Assembly: GCA_900552885.1 (NCBI GenBank)
Contig: USBM01000125.1
Span: forward strand, 1-6,458
From: an uncultured Clostridium sp.
Lineage (GTDB): Bacteria; Bacillota; Clostridia; Lachnospirales; Lachnospiraceae
Length of the DNA stretch: 6,458 nt
Direction of reading: 5' to 3'
In this document: positions 1-6,458 of the stretch, piece after piece
Position numbering within the stretch: position 1 is the first letter of the stretch
Layout: every line of letters starts with the position of its first letter
Program-made: the position numbers and the translations under genes
The notes under the pieces: model-generated
Databases searched by the model: none
The model's input: the letters and a program-made list of their open reading frames with translations, nothing else
What the model was told of the DNA's origin: nothing

Positions 1-660
1 AACAGCCCGTTCCACATCCGATAACTTCATCGCCTTATCTAATGTAAAAACCGCTCCGAATTTCTCTGCATTAACCTCGGTTCGCACTAAGGCTTCCATA
101 ATTGCTCCACATCCAAGCTTAGCACCAATATCCCGGCAAAGACTCCGGATATAAGTTCCTTTACTGCAGCTAACCATGAATCTTACATATGGAAGGTCGA
201 TCGATTCAATCTGAATCTCATGCACCGCAACTCTTCTCGGCTCCCGTTCAATCACCTTTCCCTGTCTTGCTAATTCATACAACTTCTTACCATTTATCTT
301 AATCGCAGAATACATTGGTGGAATCTGGCCATATTCTCCCACAAAAGATAAGATTGCTTCCCGAACCTGTTCTTCCGATACCGTAACATCACTCTTAGAT
401 TGTACCGTTCCGGAACTATCCTCGGTATCGGTTGTTATTCCAAGCTGCATGGTTGCCTTATAGCATTTGTTCTTATCTGTCAGAACATCACACAATTTGG
501 TTGCTTTCCCTAAACAGACAACTAAGACTCCTTCCGCATCCGGATCCAACGTTCCTGTATGACCAATCTTCTTCTGTTTCAGAATACCACGAAGCTTTGC
601 TACAACATCAAATGAGGTAAATCCTTTTTCCTTGTATATATTAATCACACCATCAAACAT
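1..660 (-). CDS. truB: tRNA pseudouridine(55) synthase TruB, 3' part missing
   Basis: TruB converts U55 in the T-loop of tRNAs to pseudouridine in the cytoplasm. The visible 220 codons are open with no stop and run off the left edge. They cover most of the catalytic domain; the usual length is about 300 residues, so the rest and any C-terminal PUA domain lie outside the window. The catalytic motif GHTGTLDPDAEGVL is at residues 33-46, with the nucleophile Asp39 (Asp48 in E. coli TruB). Also visible are the conserved Tyr67, LGITTDTEDSSG from 73, an IPPMYSAIK segment, and GTYIRS with the active-site Arg172. The ATG at 658-660 gives the normal family N-terminus (FDGVINIYKEKGFTS) and is preceded by AGAGGAT at 668-674. 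It follows nrnA by 44 bases with no terminator between, so it is probably co-transcribed. Identification is secure; only the 3' end is unknown. Confidence 0.97.
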   Translation of the reverse strand, partial: MFDGVINIYKEKGFTSFDVVAKLRGILKQKKIGHTGTLDPDAEGVLVVCLGKATKLCDVLTDKNKCYKATMQLGITTDTEDSSGTVQSKSDVTVSEEQVREAILSFVGEYGQIPPMYSAIKINGKKLYELARQGKVIEREPRRVAVHEIQIESIDLPYVRFMVSCSKGTYIRSLCRDIGAKLGCGAIMEALVRTEVNAEKFGAVFTLDKAMKLSDVERAV

Positions 661-704
661 TCTGCCTATCCTCTGTTCTTTGTCAGTTTACGTTGCAGAA
701 GCCA

Positions 705-1670
705 TCATTCTGTTTCTGCATGGTCTAACTGCACTTTGATCATATCTGTTATTTTCAAAATGATCGTATCTTTGTCACCTTCTACTTCACAACCGGCAGC
801 ACGTACATGCCCTCCACCGCCAAGCGAACCTGCGATCATACTGACATTCACAATCTCATTCGAACGCAGGGAACATTTAAAGGTTCCTTTCTTCGGATAC
901 TCATACATCCACAAAGCACATTCGACACCTTCTGTAATACGCAGGGCATCCACAATCCCATCCGTATCTAAGTTGGTTGCATTCTGCTCGTCAAATACGT
1001 CTTTTTTCAAGCAGGATACAATCACTTTTCCATCAAACATCAAAAACGCAGCATCTAATGCTTTGGCAAGCATCTTATTCTGTTTGAACGTCTTCTGGTA
1101 GAAAGTTCCATCAATCACCAACTGACTTCTGGCGCCTTTCTCGATCAGACGTCCTGCAATCTCCATAGTCTGTCTTGTTGTATTGGAATACTTAAACACA
1201 CCAGTGTCATGTACTATACCAAGATACAGACATTCCGCACATTGCTGCGATATCCTGTCTTCTTCCAATAACGTATATACCACTTCAGCGGCCGCACTAC
1301 ATTCCGTCTTCAGAAAACAGACATCACCAAATCCCTGATTGCTTATATGATGATCTATACACATCGTTCTCCTTGCTGTATCAAAATACGATACATAATC
1401 ACCATGACGGTCCAGATCACCACTATCCATAGAAATACAAAGGTCATAAGTCTGATCCTTTTTCTCGTGCAATATCTGATCTGCTCCATGCAGAAACATA
1501 AATTCCTGTTTGAATGCATCCAGATAAACATCCACCTGTTTATCCGGGTAATTGTCTAATACATAATTATAAACACCTAAGCAGGAACCAACACAATCTC
1601 CATCCGGGCGCATGTGTCCCAGAATCACAATATCCTTCGCTTTTTCTATTTCTTTAATAAAATCGTTCAT
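705..1670 (-). CDS. nrnA: DHH/DHHA1 phosphoesterase, NrnA-type oligoribonuclease/pAp phosphatase
   Basis: NrnA proteins are cytoplasmic Mn-dependent enzymes. They degrade very short RNAs from the 3' or 5' end and dephosphorylate 3'-phosphoadenosine 5'-phosphate (pAp). The 321-residue product shows the DHH domain motifs in order: HMRPDGDCVGS at 19-29, the Asp of SMDSGD near 82, the name-giving DHH at 106-108, and HDTGVFKYSNTT at 154-165. The DHHA1 domain follows, with its GGGGH substrate-binding loop at 284-288 and then VRAAG. All expected metal ligands are visible, so it should be active. I chose the ATG at 1668-1670 because GAGGAG lies four bases upstream and the family normally begins close to the first motif. 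An in-frame ATG at 1716-1718 would add 16 basic residues and overlap rbfA by 47 bases. With the chosen start, rbfA's TAG is one base away, which suggests translational coupling. Placement between rbfA and truB is typical of Bacillota. Substrate preference (nano-RNA, pAp, or a cyclic dinucleotide product) cannot be read from sequence. Confidence 0.93.
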   Translation of the reverse strand: MNDFIKEIEKAKDIVILGHMRPDGDCVGSCLGVYNYVLDNYPDKQVDVYLDAFKQEFMFLHGADQILHEKKDQTYDLCISMDSGDLDRHGDYVSYFDTARRTMCIDHHISNQGFGDVCFLKTECSAAAEVVYTLLEEDRISQQCAECLYLGIVHDTGVFKYSNTTRQTMEIAGRLIEKGARSQLVIDGTFYQKTFKQNKMLAKALDAAFLMFDGKVIVSCLKKDVFDEQNATNLDTDGIVDALRITEGVECALWMYEYPKKGTFKCSLRSNEIVNVSMIAGSLGGGGHVRAAGCEVEGDKDTIILKITDMIKVQLDHAETE

Positions 1671-1671
1671 T

Positions 1672-2067
1672 CTACTCCTCGTCTGAATCTTTCTCTTCCG
1701 AATGAGCTGCCATATCATGACTCATTACATCATCTATCTTCTTTGACATATTAATGGCATATTCAATGGACTCATCCATGTAAAAACTGATTTCCGGGGT
1801 ATTTCTTAAATTAATACTGCGGGCAAGTTCCTTCCGGATATATCCGGAAGCACTCTTAAGACCCGCTAAGGTATCGGCTTTGGCCTGCTCATCCCCTAAT
1901 ACCGAAATGTACGCTTTACATTCTTTAAGATCCGGGGTGACTATAACCTGGGTAACAGAAGTCATGGCATGAATCCGCGGATCTTTGATCTCACGGCTGA
2001 TAATTCTTGACAATTCCTTCTGCACTTCCCCATTAATTCTTGTATTCTTAATACTTGTGCGTCTCAT
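1672..2067 (-). CDS. rbfA: 30S ribosome-binding factor RbfA
   Basis: RbfA is a small KH-fold protein that binds free 30S subunits near the 5' end of 16S rRNA. It helps late maturation and is important for growth in the cold. The 131-residue product matches the family from end to end: the basic N-terminus MRRTSIKNTRINGEVQKEL, the IKDPRI segment at 27-32, ITPDL-like VTPDLKECKAYISV at 43-56, the helix SASGYIRKEL at 72-81, and LRNTPEISFYMDESIE at 87-102. After about residue 115 the tail becomes acidic (EEKDSDEE at the end), a short variable extension common in this family. The ATG at 2065-2067 has GGAG at 2073-2076, five bases upstream. The gene lies 29 bases after infB and one base before nrnA, so it sits in the middle of the operon. 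Working next to IF2 on the small subunit fits this position. Confidence 0.96.
   Translation of the reverse strand: MRRTSIKNTRINGEVQKELSRIISREIKDPRIHAMTSVTQVIVTPDLKECKAYISVLGDEQAKADTLAGLKSASGYIRKELARSINLRNTPEISFYMDESIEYAINMSKKIDDVMSHDMAAHSEEKDSDEE
1675..1680 (-). promoter_or_regulatory. Ribosome binding site of nrnA, overlapping the end of rbfA
   Basis: The minus strand reads GAGGAGTAGAATG: a GAGGAG Shine-Dalgarno, then TAG (the rbfA stop), one base, and the ATG at 1670. This site decides the nrnA start in favour of 1670 over the upstream in-frame ATG at 1718. It also lies inside the last codons of rbfA, so ribosomes finishing rbfA arrive directly on it. Confidence 0.8.
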
Positions 2068-2096
2068 ATACTCTCCAATCTGTTCTACACTCTAGT

Positions 2097-4607
2097 CTAA
2101 CGAGGCACTTCCACCATTTCATAAGCTTCGATCTGGTCATCTTCTTTCAGATCATTGAAGTTTTCAAGAACAATACCACACTCGAAACCATTCTTTACTT
2201 CCTTCACATCATCCGTAAATCTCTTAAGGGATGCCAACGGACCTTCATAGATCTGTTCACCATCTCTGGTAATACGCACACTGGATTTCTTACGGATTAC
2301 ACCGTCTAATACGAAACATCCGGCAATCGTACCAACACCTGAAGCCTTAAATGTCTGACGAACAACCAAATGTCCGGTTACCTGCTCTTCATATACAGGA
2401 TCCAACATACCCTTCATGGCTGCCTCAATATCCTCAATCGCGTTATATATAACCTTATACAATCTTAAATCTACTTTCTCACGTTCTGCAACATCCTTTG
2501 CCTGTGCATCCGGACGTACGTTGAATCCAATGATGATTGCATTGGATGCTGAAGCCAAGATAACATCCGACTCGTTGATCGCACCAACGCCGGCATGGAT
2601 TACCTTAATGACAACTTCCTCATTAGAAAGCTTCAACAGACTCTGCTTAACAGCCTCTACAGAACCTTGTACATCTGCTTTAACAACTAAATTAAGCTCC
2701 TTAACATTACCCGCCTGAATCTGAGAGAACAGATCATCTAACGACATCTTTGCCTTTGTCTCGGCAAGAAGCTTCTCTTTATCACATGCAATATAAGTCT
2801 CTGCCATGGAACGTGCTTCTTTCTCGTTCTTTGTTGCGATGAATATCTCACCTGCTGCCGGAACACCATTGAGACCAAGAATCTCAACCGGCTGGGAAGG
2901 ACCTGCTTCTTTCACGCTCTGTCCCTTATCATTCAACATGGCACGAACTCTGCCATATGCACTGCCAACGGTAATCGTATCTCCTACCTTTAAGGTACCT
3001 TTCTGTACTAAAATAGTCGCAACCGGACCACGTCCCTTGTCTAACTCTGCCTCGATGACAATACCACGTGCCTTACGGTTTGGATTAGCTTTTAACTCTA
3101 ACACTTCTGCTGTCAGAAGGATCATTTCCAATAAGTTATCAATACCTTCCTTTGTATGTGCAGATACCGGACAGAATACGGTAGAACCACCCCAGTCTTC
3201 GGCGATCAACTCATACTCTACCAATTCTTGTTTTACACGCTCTACATTTGCACTTTCCTTATCAATCTTATTCACTGCAACAATGATCTCAATACCGGCA
3301 GCCTTGGCATGATTGATCGCCTCGACCGTCTGTGGCATAACACCATCATCCGCAGCTACAACTAAGATTGCAATGTCCGTTGCCTGTGCACCACGCATAC
3401 GCATCGCAGTAAATGCCTCATGTCCCGGTGTATCCAGGAATGTGATCTGCTGACCATTAACATCTACTGTGTAAGCACCGATATGCTGCGTGATACCACC
3501 GGCCTCACCGGAGGTAACGGAAGTCTCTCGGATTGCATCCAAAAGGGATGTCTTACCATGATCAACGTGACCCATAACACAGACAACCGGTGGACGCTCT
3601 ACTAATAAAGATTCATCTTCTTCCTCTTCCTTGAGCATCTCCTCGATCACATCAACCTTAACCTCTTCCTCTGCAATACAGTTATACTCTAATGCAATCT
3701 CTGCTGCCTTTTCAAAATCAAGATCAGTATTAACGGTTACCAGCTCACCTGCTAAGAATAACTTCTTGATTAATTGAGATACCGGAGTCTTCACTTTATC
3801 TGCAAGTTCCTGAACAGTCAGAACTTCAGGAAGTTCAATTGTACGAATCACCGGCTCTTCCGGTTCCTTTGGCTTTGGCTTCTGTACTGGCTTATTCACT
3901 GTCTTCGTTCCTTTTACCGTAAAATGTTCATTCTTCTTACGATTTCTCTTTCTGCTATCGCCATCTTCAAATAAAGAACTCTTATCCCGCTCTTTCTTAT
4001 CCTTGTGCCGATCCATACGATCGCGATCCATAGATGCCCGGTCCATTGGTGCCGGAATAGAAATCTTCTCATCTCTTCTTCCATCACGGCGTTGATTGCC
4101 ACCATTTGTATTCGGGCGGCCGTTATTAAAACCTCCACGATTATTACCGTTAAAGTCTCTTCTGTCTCCCTGTGGACGACCATTGCGGTCTCCCTGCGGA
4201 CGATTACCGTTAAAGTCTCTTCTGTCTCCCTGTGGACGACCATTGCGGTCTCCCTGTGGACGATTACCGTTAAAATCTCTTCTGTCTCCCTGTGGACGAC
4301 CGTTACGATCTCCCTGCGGACGATTGTTCTGTTCTGAACTTCTTACCGGTTCCGTCTTGATTTCCTGTTTTGCAGGAGCCGGTGACGATTTTTCCTGAAC
4401 CGTCTGTTTATTCTCCGGCTTAGCGGAAGCTGGTGCTGATTGCATCGGCTTACCCGCAAATCTCGCCTTTACTTTACCTGCATCCTCATCTGATACGGAA
4501 CTCATATGATTCTTTACTTCAACGCCGTTCTTTTTCAGTATTTCAAGAACCTCTTTGCTATCTTTATTTAAACTTTTTGCTAATTCATATACTCTGATTT
4601 TTGCCAA
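2097..4607 (-). CDS. infB: Translation initiation factor IF-2, with a repeat-rich N-terminal linker
   Basis: IF2 is the GTPase that brings formyl-Met-tRNA to the 30S subunit and promotes 50S joining. The 836-residue product has a first IF2_N domain (about 1-50, KIRVYELAKSLNKDSKEVLE) and a long disordered linker (about 51-255). A second IF2_N domain follows (about 257-312), then the G domain with G1 GHVDHGKT 346-353, Thr373 of the switch, DTPGH 392-396, NKID 446-449 and SA 482-483. Domains II, III and the C-terminal tRNA-binding domain follow to the end. All GTPase motifs are intact. The linker holds three copies of a 20-residue unit at 95-154, explaining why the protein is longer than the B. 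subtilis form. The start is TTG at 4605-4607: it gives the family N-terminus (MAKIRVYEL) and has GGAGG nine bases upstream. The ATG at 4637 would add ten residues lying inside ylxQ. The ylxQ stop is four bases upstream, so coupling is likely. Confidence 0.97.
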   Translation of the reverse strand: MAKIRVYELAKSLNKDSKEVLEILKKNGVEVKNHMSSVSDEDAGKVKARFAGKPMQSAPASAKPENKQTVQEKSSPAPAKQEIKTEPVRSSEQNNRPQGDRNGRPQGDRRDFNGNRPQGDRNGRPQGDRRDFNGNRPQGDRNGRPQGDRRDFNGNNRGGFNNGRPNTNGGNQRRDGRRDEKISIPAPMDRASMDRDRMDRHKDKKERDKSSLFEDGDSRKRNRKKNEHFTVKGTKTVNKPVQKPKPKEPEEPVIRTIELPEVLTVQELADKVKTPVSQLIKKLFLAGELVTVNTDLDFEKAAEIALEYNCIAEEEVKVDVIEEMLKEEEEDESLLVERPPVVCVMGHVDHGKTSLLDAIRETSVTSGEAGGITQHIGAYTVDVNGQQITFLDTPGHEAFTAMRMRGAQATDIAILVVAADDGVMPQTVEAINHAKAAGIEIIVAVNKIDKESANVERVKQELVEYELIAEDWGGSTVFCPVSAHTKEGIDNLLEMILLTAEVLELKANPNRKARGIVIEAELDKGRGPVATILVQKGTLKVGDTITVGSAYGRVRAMLNDKGQSVKEAGPSQPVEILGLNGVPAAGEIFIATKNEKEARSMAETYIACDKEKLLAETKAKMSLDDLFSQIQAGNVKELNLVVKADVQGSVEAVKQSLLKLSNEEVVIKVIHAGVGAINESDVILASASNAIIIGFNVRPDAQAKDVAEREKVDLRLYKVIYNAIEDIEAAMKGMLDPVYEEQVTGHLVVRQTFKASGVGTIAGCFVLDGVIRKKSSVRITRDGEQIYEGPLASLKRFTDDVKEVKNGFECGIVLENFNDLKEDDQIEAYEMVEVPR
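4146..4325 (-). repeat. Three tandem 60-base repeats inside infB
   Basis: Three in-frame units lie at 4146-4205, 4206-4265 and 4266-4325. Each encodes the same 20 residues (NRPQGDRNGRPQGDRRDFNG), and each contains the hexapeptide RPQGDR twice. By direct comparison the first two units by coordinate differ at one of 60 bases. The third differs from them at four and five bases. All differences are silent third-position changes. The unit nearest the 3' end of the gene and its neighbour are thus the youngest pair. The array sits in the disordered linker between the two IF2_N domains. Because 60 is divisible by three, gain or loss of units would not break the frame. Confidence 0.95.
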
Positions 4608-4611
4608 ATCG

Positions 4612-4938
4612 TTACACCTCCATACTTTCGTCTTCATCCATATGCTTTACAGCAGCCTTTGCAAGACCCGGATCTGTCACTGCCAGGGATGCACGAAATT
4701 CTTTGCCGCAGGCGTTTCCAAGTGATACCTTATCTGAAAACACCTTCATAGTTACATGGTAGTATTCACACATATTCTGAAACTTCTTCTTTGTATTATC
4801 AGATGCATCCTGCGCCACAACGACTAAGTACGCCTTTCCTTCTTTGACGGCCTTCTCCGTGGAGAACTCACCGGTCACTGTCTTACCCGCTTTGGTTGCT
4901 AAGGATAGCATAGACAATGCTTTGTTATTCTGTTTCAA
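4612..4938 (-). CDS. ylxQ: L7Ae/L30e-family RNA-binding protein YlxQ
   Basis: This 108-residue protein belongs to the ribosomal L7Ae/L30e/Gadd45 family, whose members bind kink-turn RNA. The YlxQ branch is encoded next to infB in most Bacillota; its cellular RNA target is not established to my knowledge. The family pattern is clear: LSLATKAGKTVTGE at 11-24 (helix with the conserved Lys-Ala-Gly and Gly-Glu), the hydrophobic strand AYLVVVAQDAS at 36-46 and NTKKKF at 48-53. The Asp-Ala-Ser-x-Asn-Thr stretch forms part of the RNA-facing surface in relatives. The start is TTG at 4936-4938, with AGGAG at 4949-4953. It is the only reasonable one, because a TGA stop lies in frame at 4945-4947. The gene overlaps the end of rnpM by 14 bases in another frame, and its stop is four bases before infB, so the three genes look translationally linked. 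The last residues (MDEDESMEV) are acidic. Confidence 0.9.
   Translation of the reverse strand: MKQNNKALSMLSLATKAGKTVTGEFSTEKAVKEGKAYLVVVAQDASDNTKKKFQNMCEYYHVTMKVFSDKVSLGNACGKEFRASLAVTDPGLAKAAVKHMDEDESMEV
4617..4621 (-). promoter_or_regulatory. Ribosome binding site that fixes the TTG start of infB
   Basis: The minus strand reads TGGAGGTGTAACGATTTG. A full GGAGG lies nine bases before TTG (4605-4607) and sits in the last sense codons of ylxQ (GAG GTG TAA). No comparable site was seen near the alternative ATG at 4637. Together with the family-typical N-terminus, this makes TTG the best start. Confidence 0.85.
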
Positions 4939-5197
4939 TTGCCATCAGCTCCTTTTCTAATTGTTCATAAACATCTGTGCCAATGGACATCTTAAAGGAT
5001 CGTTCCAAGCCTCTTGATTTCATAGCTTTATCCAGACACTCGCGGTTCAAATGCAAATAGGCACCGCGACCATTCTCTTTTCCGGTCGGATCCAATTTAA
5101 TCTTGTTGTCTTTTGTCTTGATCACCCGAAGCATATCCTTCTTTGCAATCATCTCACCACACCCGACACATTTTCGAAGCGGTGTTTTCTTTGCCAT
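4925..5197 (-). CDS. rnpM: YlxR-family RNA-binding protein RnpM (RNase P modulator)
   Basis: YlxR proteins are small basic RNA-binding proteins encoded between nusA and infB. In B. subtilis the protein has been linked to RNase P and named RnpM. The 90-residue product has the family hallmarks: PLRKCVGCGEM at 6-16, with a Cys10-x-x-Cys13 pair, LRVIKTKDNKIKLDPTGK at 23-40, and the signature NGRGAYL at 42-48, followed by Cys54 and a basic helix. Length matches B. subtilis YlxR (about 91). I chose ATG 5195-5197 because it gives the typical Met-x-Lys-Lys-x-Pro start. GGATGTG, one mismatch from a full Shine-Dalgarno, lies just upstream. The ATG at 5225-5227 is a real alternative: it has AGGA four bases upstream and would add ten residues (MDCEEMGCDR). 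The frame overlaps ylxQ by 14 bases at its end. Confidence 0.9.
   Translation of the reverse strand: MAKKTPLRKCVGCGEMIAKKDMLRVIKTKDNKIKLDPTGKENGRGAYLHLNRECLDKAMKSRGLERSFKMSIGTDVYEQLEKELMAIETE
4949..4953 (-). promoter_or_regulatory. Ribosome binding site for the TTG start of ylxQ, inside rnpM
   Basis: The minus strand reads AAAAGGAGCTGATGGCAATTG. AGGAG lies ten bases before the TTG at 4938 and within the coding end of rnpM. The nearby ATG belongs to the rnpM frame, and the ylxQ frame is closed by TGA just upstream, so this site supports TTG as the true start. Confidence 0.75.
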
Positions 5198-5273
5198 TCT
5201 ATCACATCCCATCTCTTCGCAATCCATTCTCTATCCTACAAGCTTACGCAGAAGATAAACGGATTATGCTATA

Positions 5274-6422
5274 TTAAGCATTCTCATCCATATCATTCTC
5301 ATCTGTATACTCTTGCTCAGAATAATTATCTTCCTCATCATAAGAATCATAATTGTCATCCTGATCATAATCCTCGTCATAATCATCATATCCATAGGCT
5401 TCTCTTGCTTGAGATTCACTCTTGATATCAATCTTATAACCGGTCAGACGTGCTGCAAGTCTTGCATTCTGTCCTTCCTTACCAATTGCTAAGGACAACT
5501 GATAATCCGGAACAACAACTCTTGCACTCTTATCTTCCTCATCAACCTGAACAGAAACAACCTTGGATGGGCTTAATGCATTCTCAATAAAAGTTGCAGG
5601 ATCCTCGCTCCAATTAATAATATCGATCTTTTCTCCTTTCAGATCGTCAACAATATTATTCACACGGTTACCATTCATACCAACACATGCACCAACCGGA
5701 TCTACATTCGGATCATTTGACCATACTGCAATCTTAGAACGTGACCCAGCCTCTCTCGAAATGGACTTGATTTCTACAGTTCCGTCTGCAACTTCCGCTA
5801 CTTCTTTCTCGAACAAACGCTTTACAAGTTCCGGATGTGTACGGGACACGATAACCTTCGGTCCTCTGTTTGTCTCTTTTACTTCTACAACATAGAGCTT
5901 AATACGGTCTGTCGGACGATAATGTTCTGACTTGACCTGCTCATTCTCCATCAGCAAAGCATCCATCTTGTCATCTAAGCTGACTGAAATGTTCTTGCCA
6001 ACATAACGCTGTACCACACCGGTAACTACATCCTTCTCTTTGCAATAGAAATGATCAAATAATGCTTTCTTCTCTTCCTCCTTGATCGTCTGTACGATAA
6101 CGCTTCTTGCCTGCTGTGCTGCGATACGTCCAAAATTCTTAGGAGTGATCTCGACATTCACAGTATCACCTACCGCATACTTGGAACTGATCATCAATGC
6201 TTTCTCTAAAGAAATCTCTGTTGCATCATCCTCTACGACATCTACAACCTGCTTAGCCGCATATACTTCAATTGCCCCTGTCTCCCGATCCATGTTCACC
6301 GTTACATTCTCACTCTTACCAAAATCCTTCTTACAGGCATCCAATAACGATTTCTCGATCGCTTCGATAATTACATCTTTTGAGATTCCTTTCTCCTTCT
6401 CAATCTGCTCTAATGCAAGCAT
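5274..6422 (-). CDS. nusA: Transcription elongation/termination factor NusA, 5' end uncertain
   Basis: NusA binds RNA polymerase and nascent RNA and controls pausing, intrinsic termination and antitermination. From the only in-frame ATG in the window the product has 382 residues. It contains the RNAP-binding N-terminal domain (to about 125, EKEKGISKDVIIEAIEKSL and TPKNFGRIAAQQA), an S1 domain (about 128-195, VVTGVVQRYVGKNISVSL), KH1 (GACVGMNGNRVN, GMNG loop 248-251) and KH2 (LAIGKEGQNARLA, GKEG loop 314-317). KH1 has GMNG where B. subtilis has GPKG. The protein ends in about 40 acidic, tyrosine-rich residues (343-382) instead of stopping after KH2. The ATG at 6420-6422 has no clear ribosome binding site. 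The frame stays open for 12 more codons to the window edge, and the residues just upstream (SEL) resemble the normal NusA start, so the gene may begin beyond the window. Its usual upstream partner, rimP, is not identifiable here. Confidence 0.95.
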   Translation of the reverse strand: MLALEQIEKEKGISKDVIIEAIEKSLLDACKKDFGKSENVTVNMDRETGAIEVYAAKQVVDVVEDDATEISLEKALMISSKYAVGDTVNVEITPKNFGRIAAQQARSVIVQTIKEEEKKALFDHFYCKEKDVVTGVVQRYVGKNISVSLDDKMDALLMENEQVKSEHYRPTDRIKLYVVEVKETNRGPKVIVSRTHPELVKRLFEKEVAEVADGTVEIKSISREAGSRSKIAVWSNDPNVDPVGACVGMNGNRVNNIVDDLKGEKIDIINWSEDPATFIENALSPSKVVSVQVDEEDKSARVVVPDYQLSLAIGKEGQNARLAARLTGYKIDIKSESQAREAYGYDDYDEDYDQDDNYDSYDEEDNYSEQEYTDENDMDENA

Positions 6423-6458
6423 TAATTCTGAAATTTTTCTGATTTTTCTTTCAATATT

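Noticed and set aside
661..704. Promoter or terminator between nrnA and truB
   Set aside because: The 44 bases contain the truB ribosome binding site but no convincing -35/-10 pair and no GC hairpin with a T run.
736..1101. Plus-strand open frame of 121 codons opposite nrnA, and similar short plus-strand frames at 432-620, 1347-1559, 2055-2309 and 5051-5425
   Set aside because: All are antisense to clearly identified genes, show low-complexity or implausible products and no supporting start signals.
2806..3312. Plus-strand open frame of 168 codons opposite infB
   Set aside because: It lies wholly antisense to the conserved G domain and domain II of IF2, has no recognisable protein features, and no ribosome binding site was seen. 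It is a shadow of infB codon use.
4146..4325. Possible CRISPR array
   Set aside because: Units are head to tail with no spacers, 60 bases long, and in frame within infB. It is a coding tandem repeat.
3914..4398. Overlapping open frames on both strands across the infB repeats (3914-4243 minus, 4005-4337 and 4096-4398 plus)
   Set aside because: The repeat unit is 60 bases, divisible by three, so any frame open in one unit stays open in all. Their repetitive products are by-products of the IF2 linker repeats.
4608..4637. ATG at 4637 as the start of infB
   Set aside because: The extra ten residues do not resemble IF2, the region lies in ylxQ, and the GGAGG site points to TTG 4607.
5198..5273. 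Terminator or RNA element between nusA and rnpM
   Set aside because: No stable hairpin followed by a T run is visible on the minus strand; the stretch is short and the downstream genes belong to the same conserved operon.

Overview
The window is one tightly packed block of genes, all on the minus strand. It is the well-known transcription/translation operon of Bacillota. In transcription order (high to low coordinates) it reads nusA - rnpM (ylxR) - ylxQ - infB - rbfA - nrnA - truB. The gene order, the moderate to low GC, the strong GGAGG-type ribosome binding sites and the protein sequences suggest a Clostridia member, probably Lachnospiraceae. The family-level placement is inference from memory of similar sequences, not a search result.

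Layout: nusA occupies 5274-6422, and its true N-terminus may lie beyond the right edge. After a 76-base gap come rnpM (4925-5197) and ylxQ (4612-4938), which overlap by 14 bases. infB (2097-4607) starts with TTG four bases after ylxQ. rbfA (1672-2067) follows after 29 bases. nrnA (705-1670) starts one base after the rbfA stop. truB (1-660) follows after 44 bases and runs off the left edge, so only its first 220 codons are present. No gap exceeds about 80 bases. I see no terminator, RNA gene, mobile element or CRISPR array. The operon promoter is expected upstream of the window, typically ahead of rimP.

The genes cover linked steps of gene expression. NusA controls RNA polymerase pausing and termination. 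RnpM and YlxQ are small RNA-binding proteins, RnpM being linked to RNase P. IF2 joins initiator tRNA and the subunits. RbfA matures the 30S subunit. NrnA degrades nano-RNA and pAp, and TruB makes pseudouridine 55 in tRNA.

I found no new biological system; this is core housekeeping DNA. The parts worth a second look are a young 60-base triplicate repeat in infB encoding an Arg/Gly/Gln/Asp/Asn-rich linker, a 40-residue acidic tyrosine-rich tail on NusA, the unresolved nusA start, and two consecutive genes that begin with TTG.
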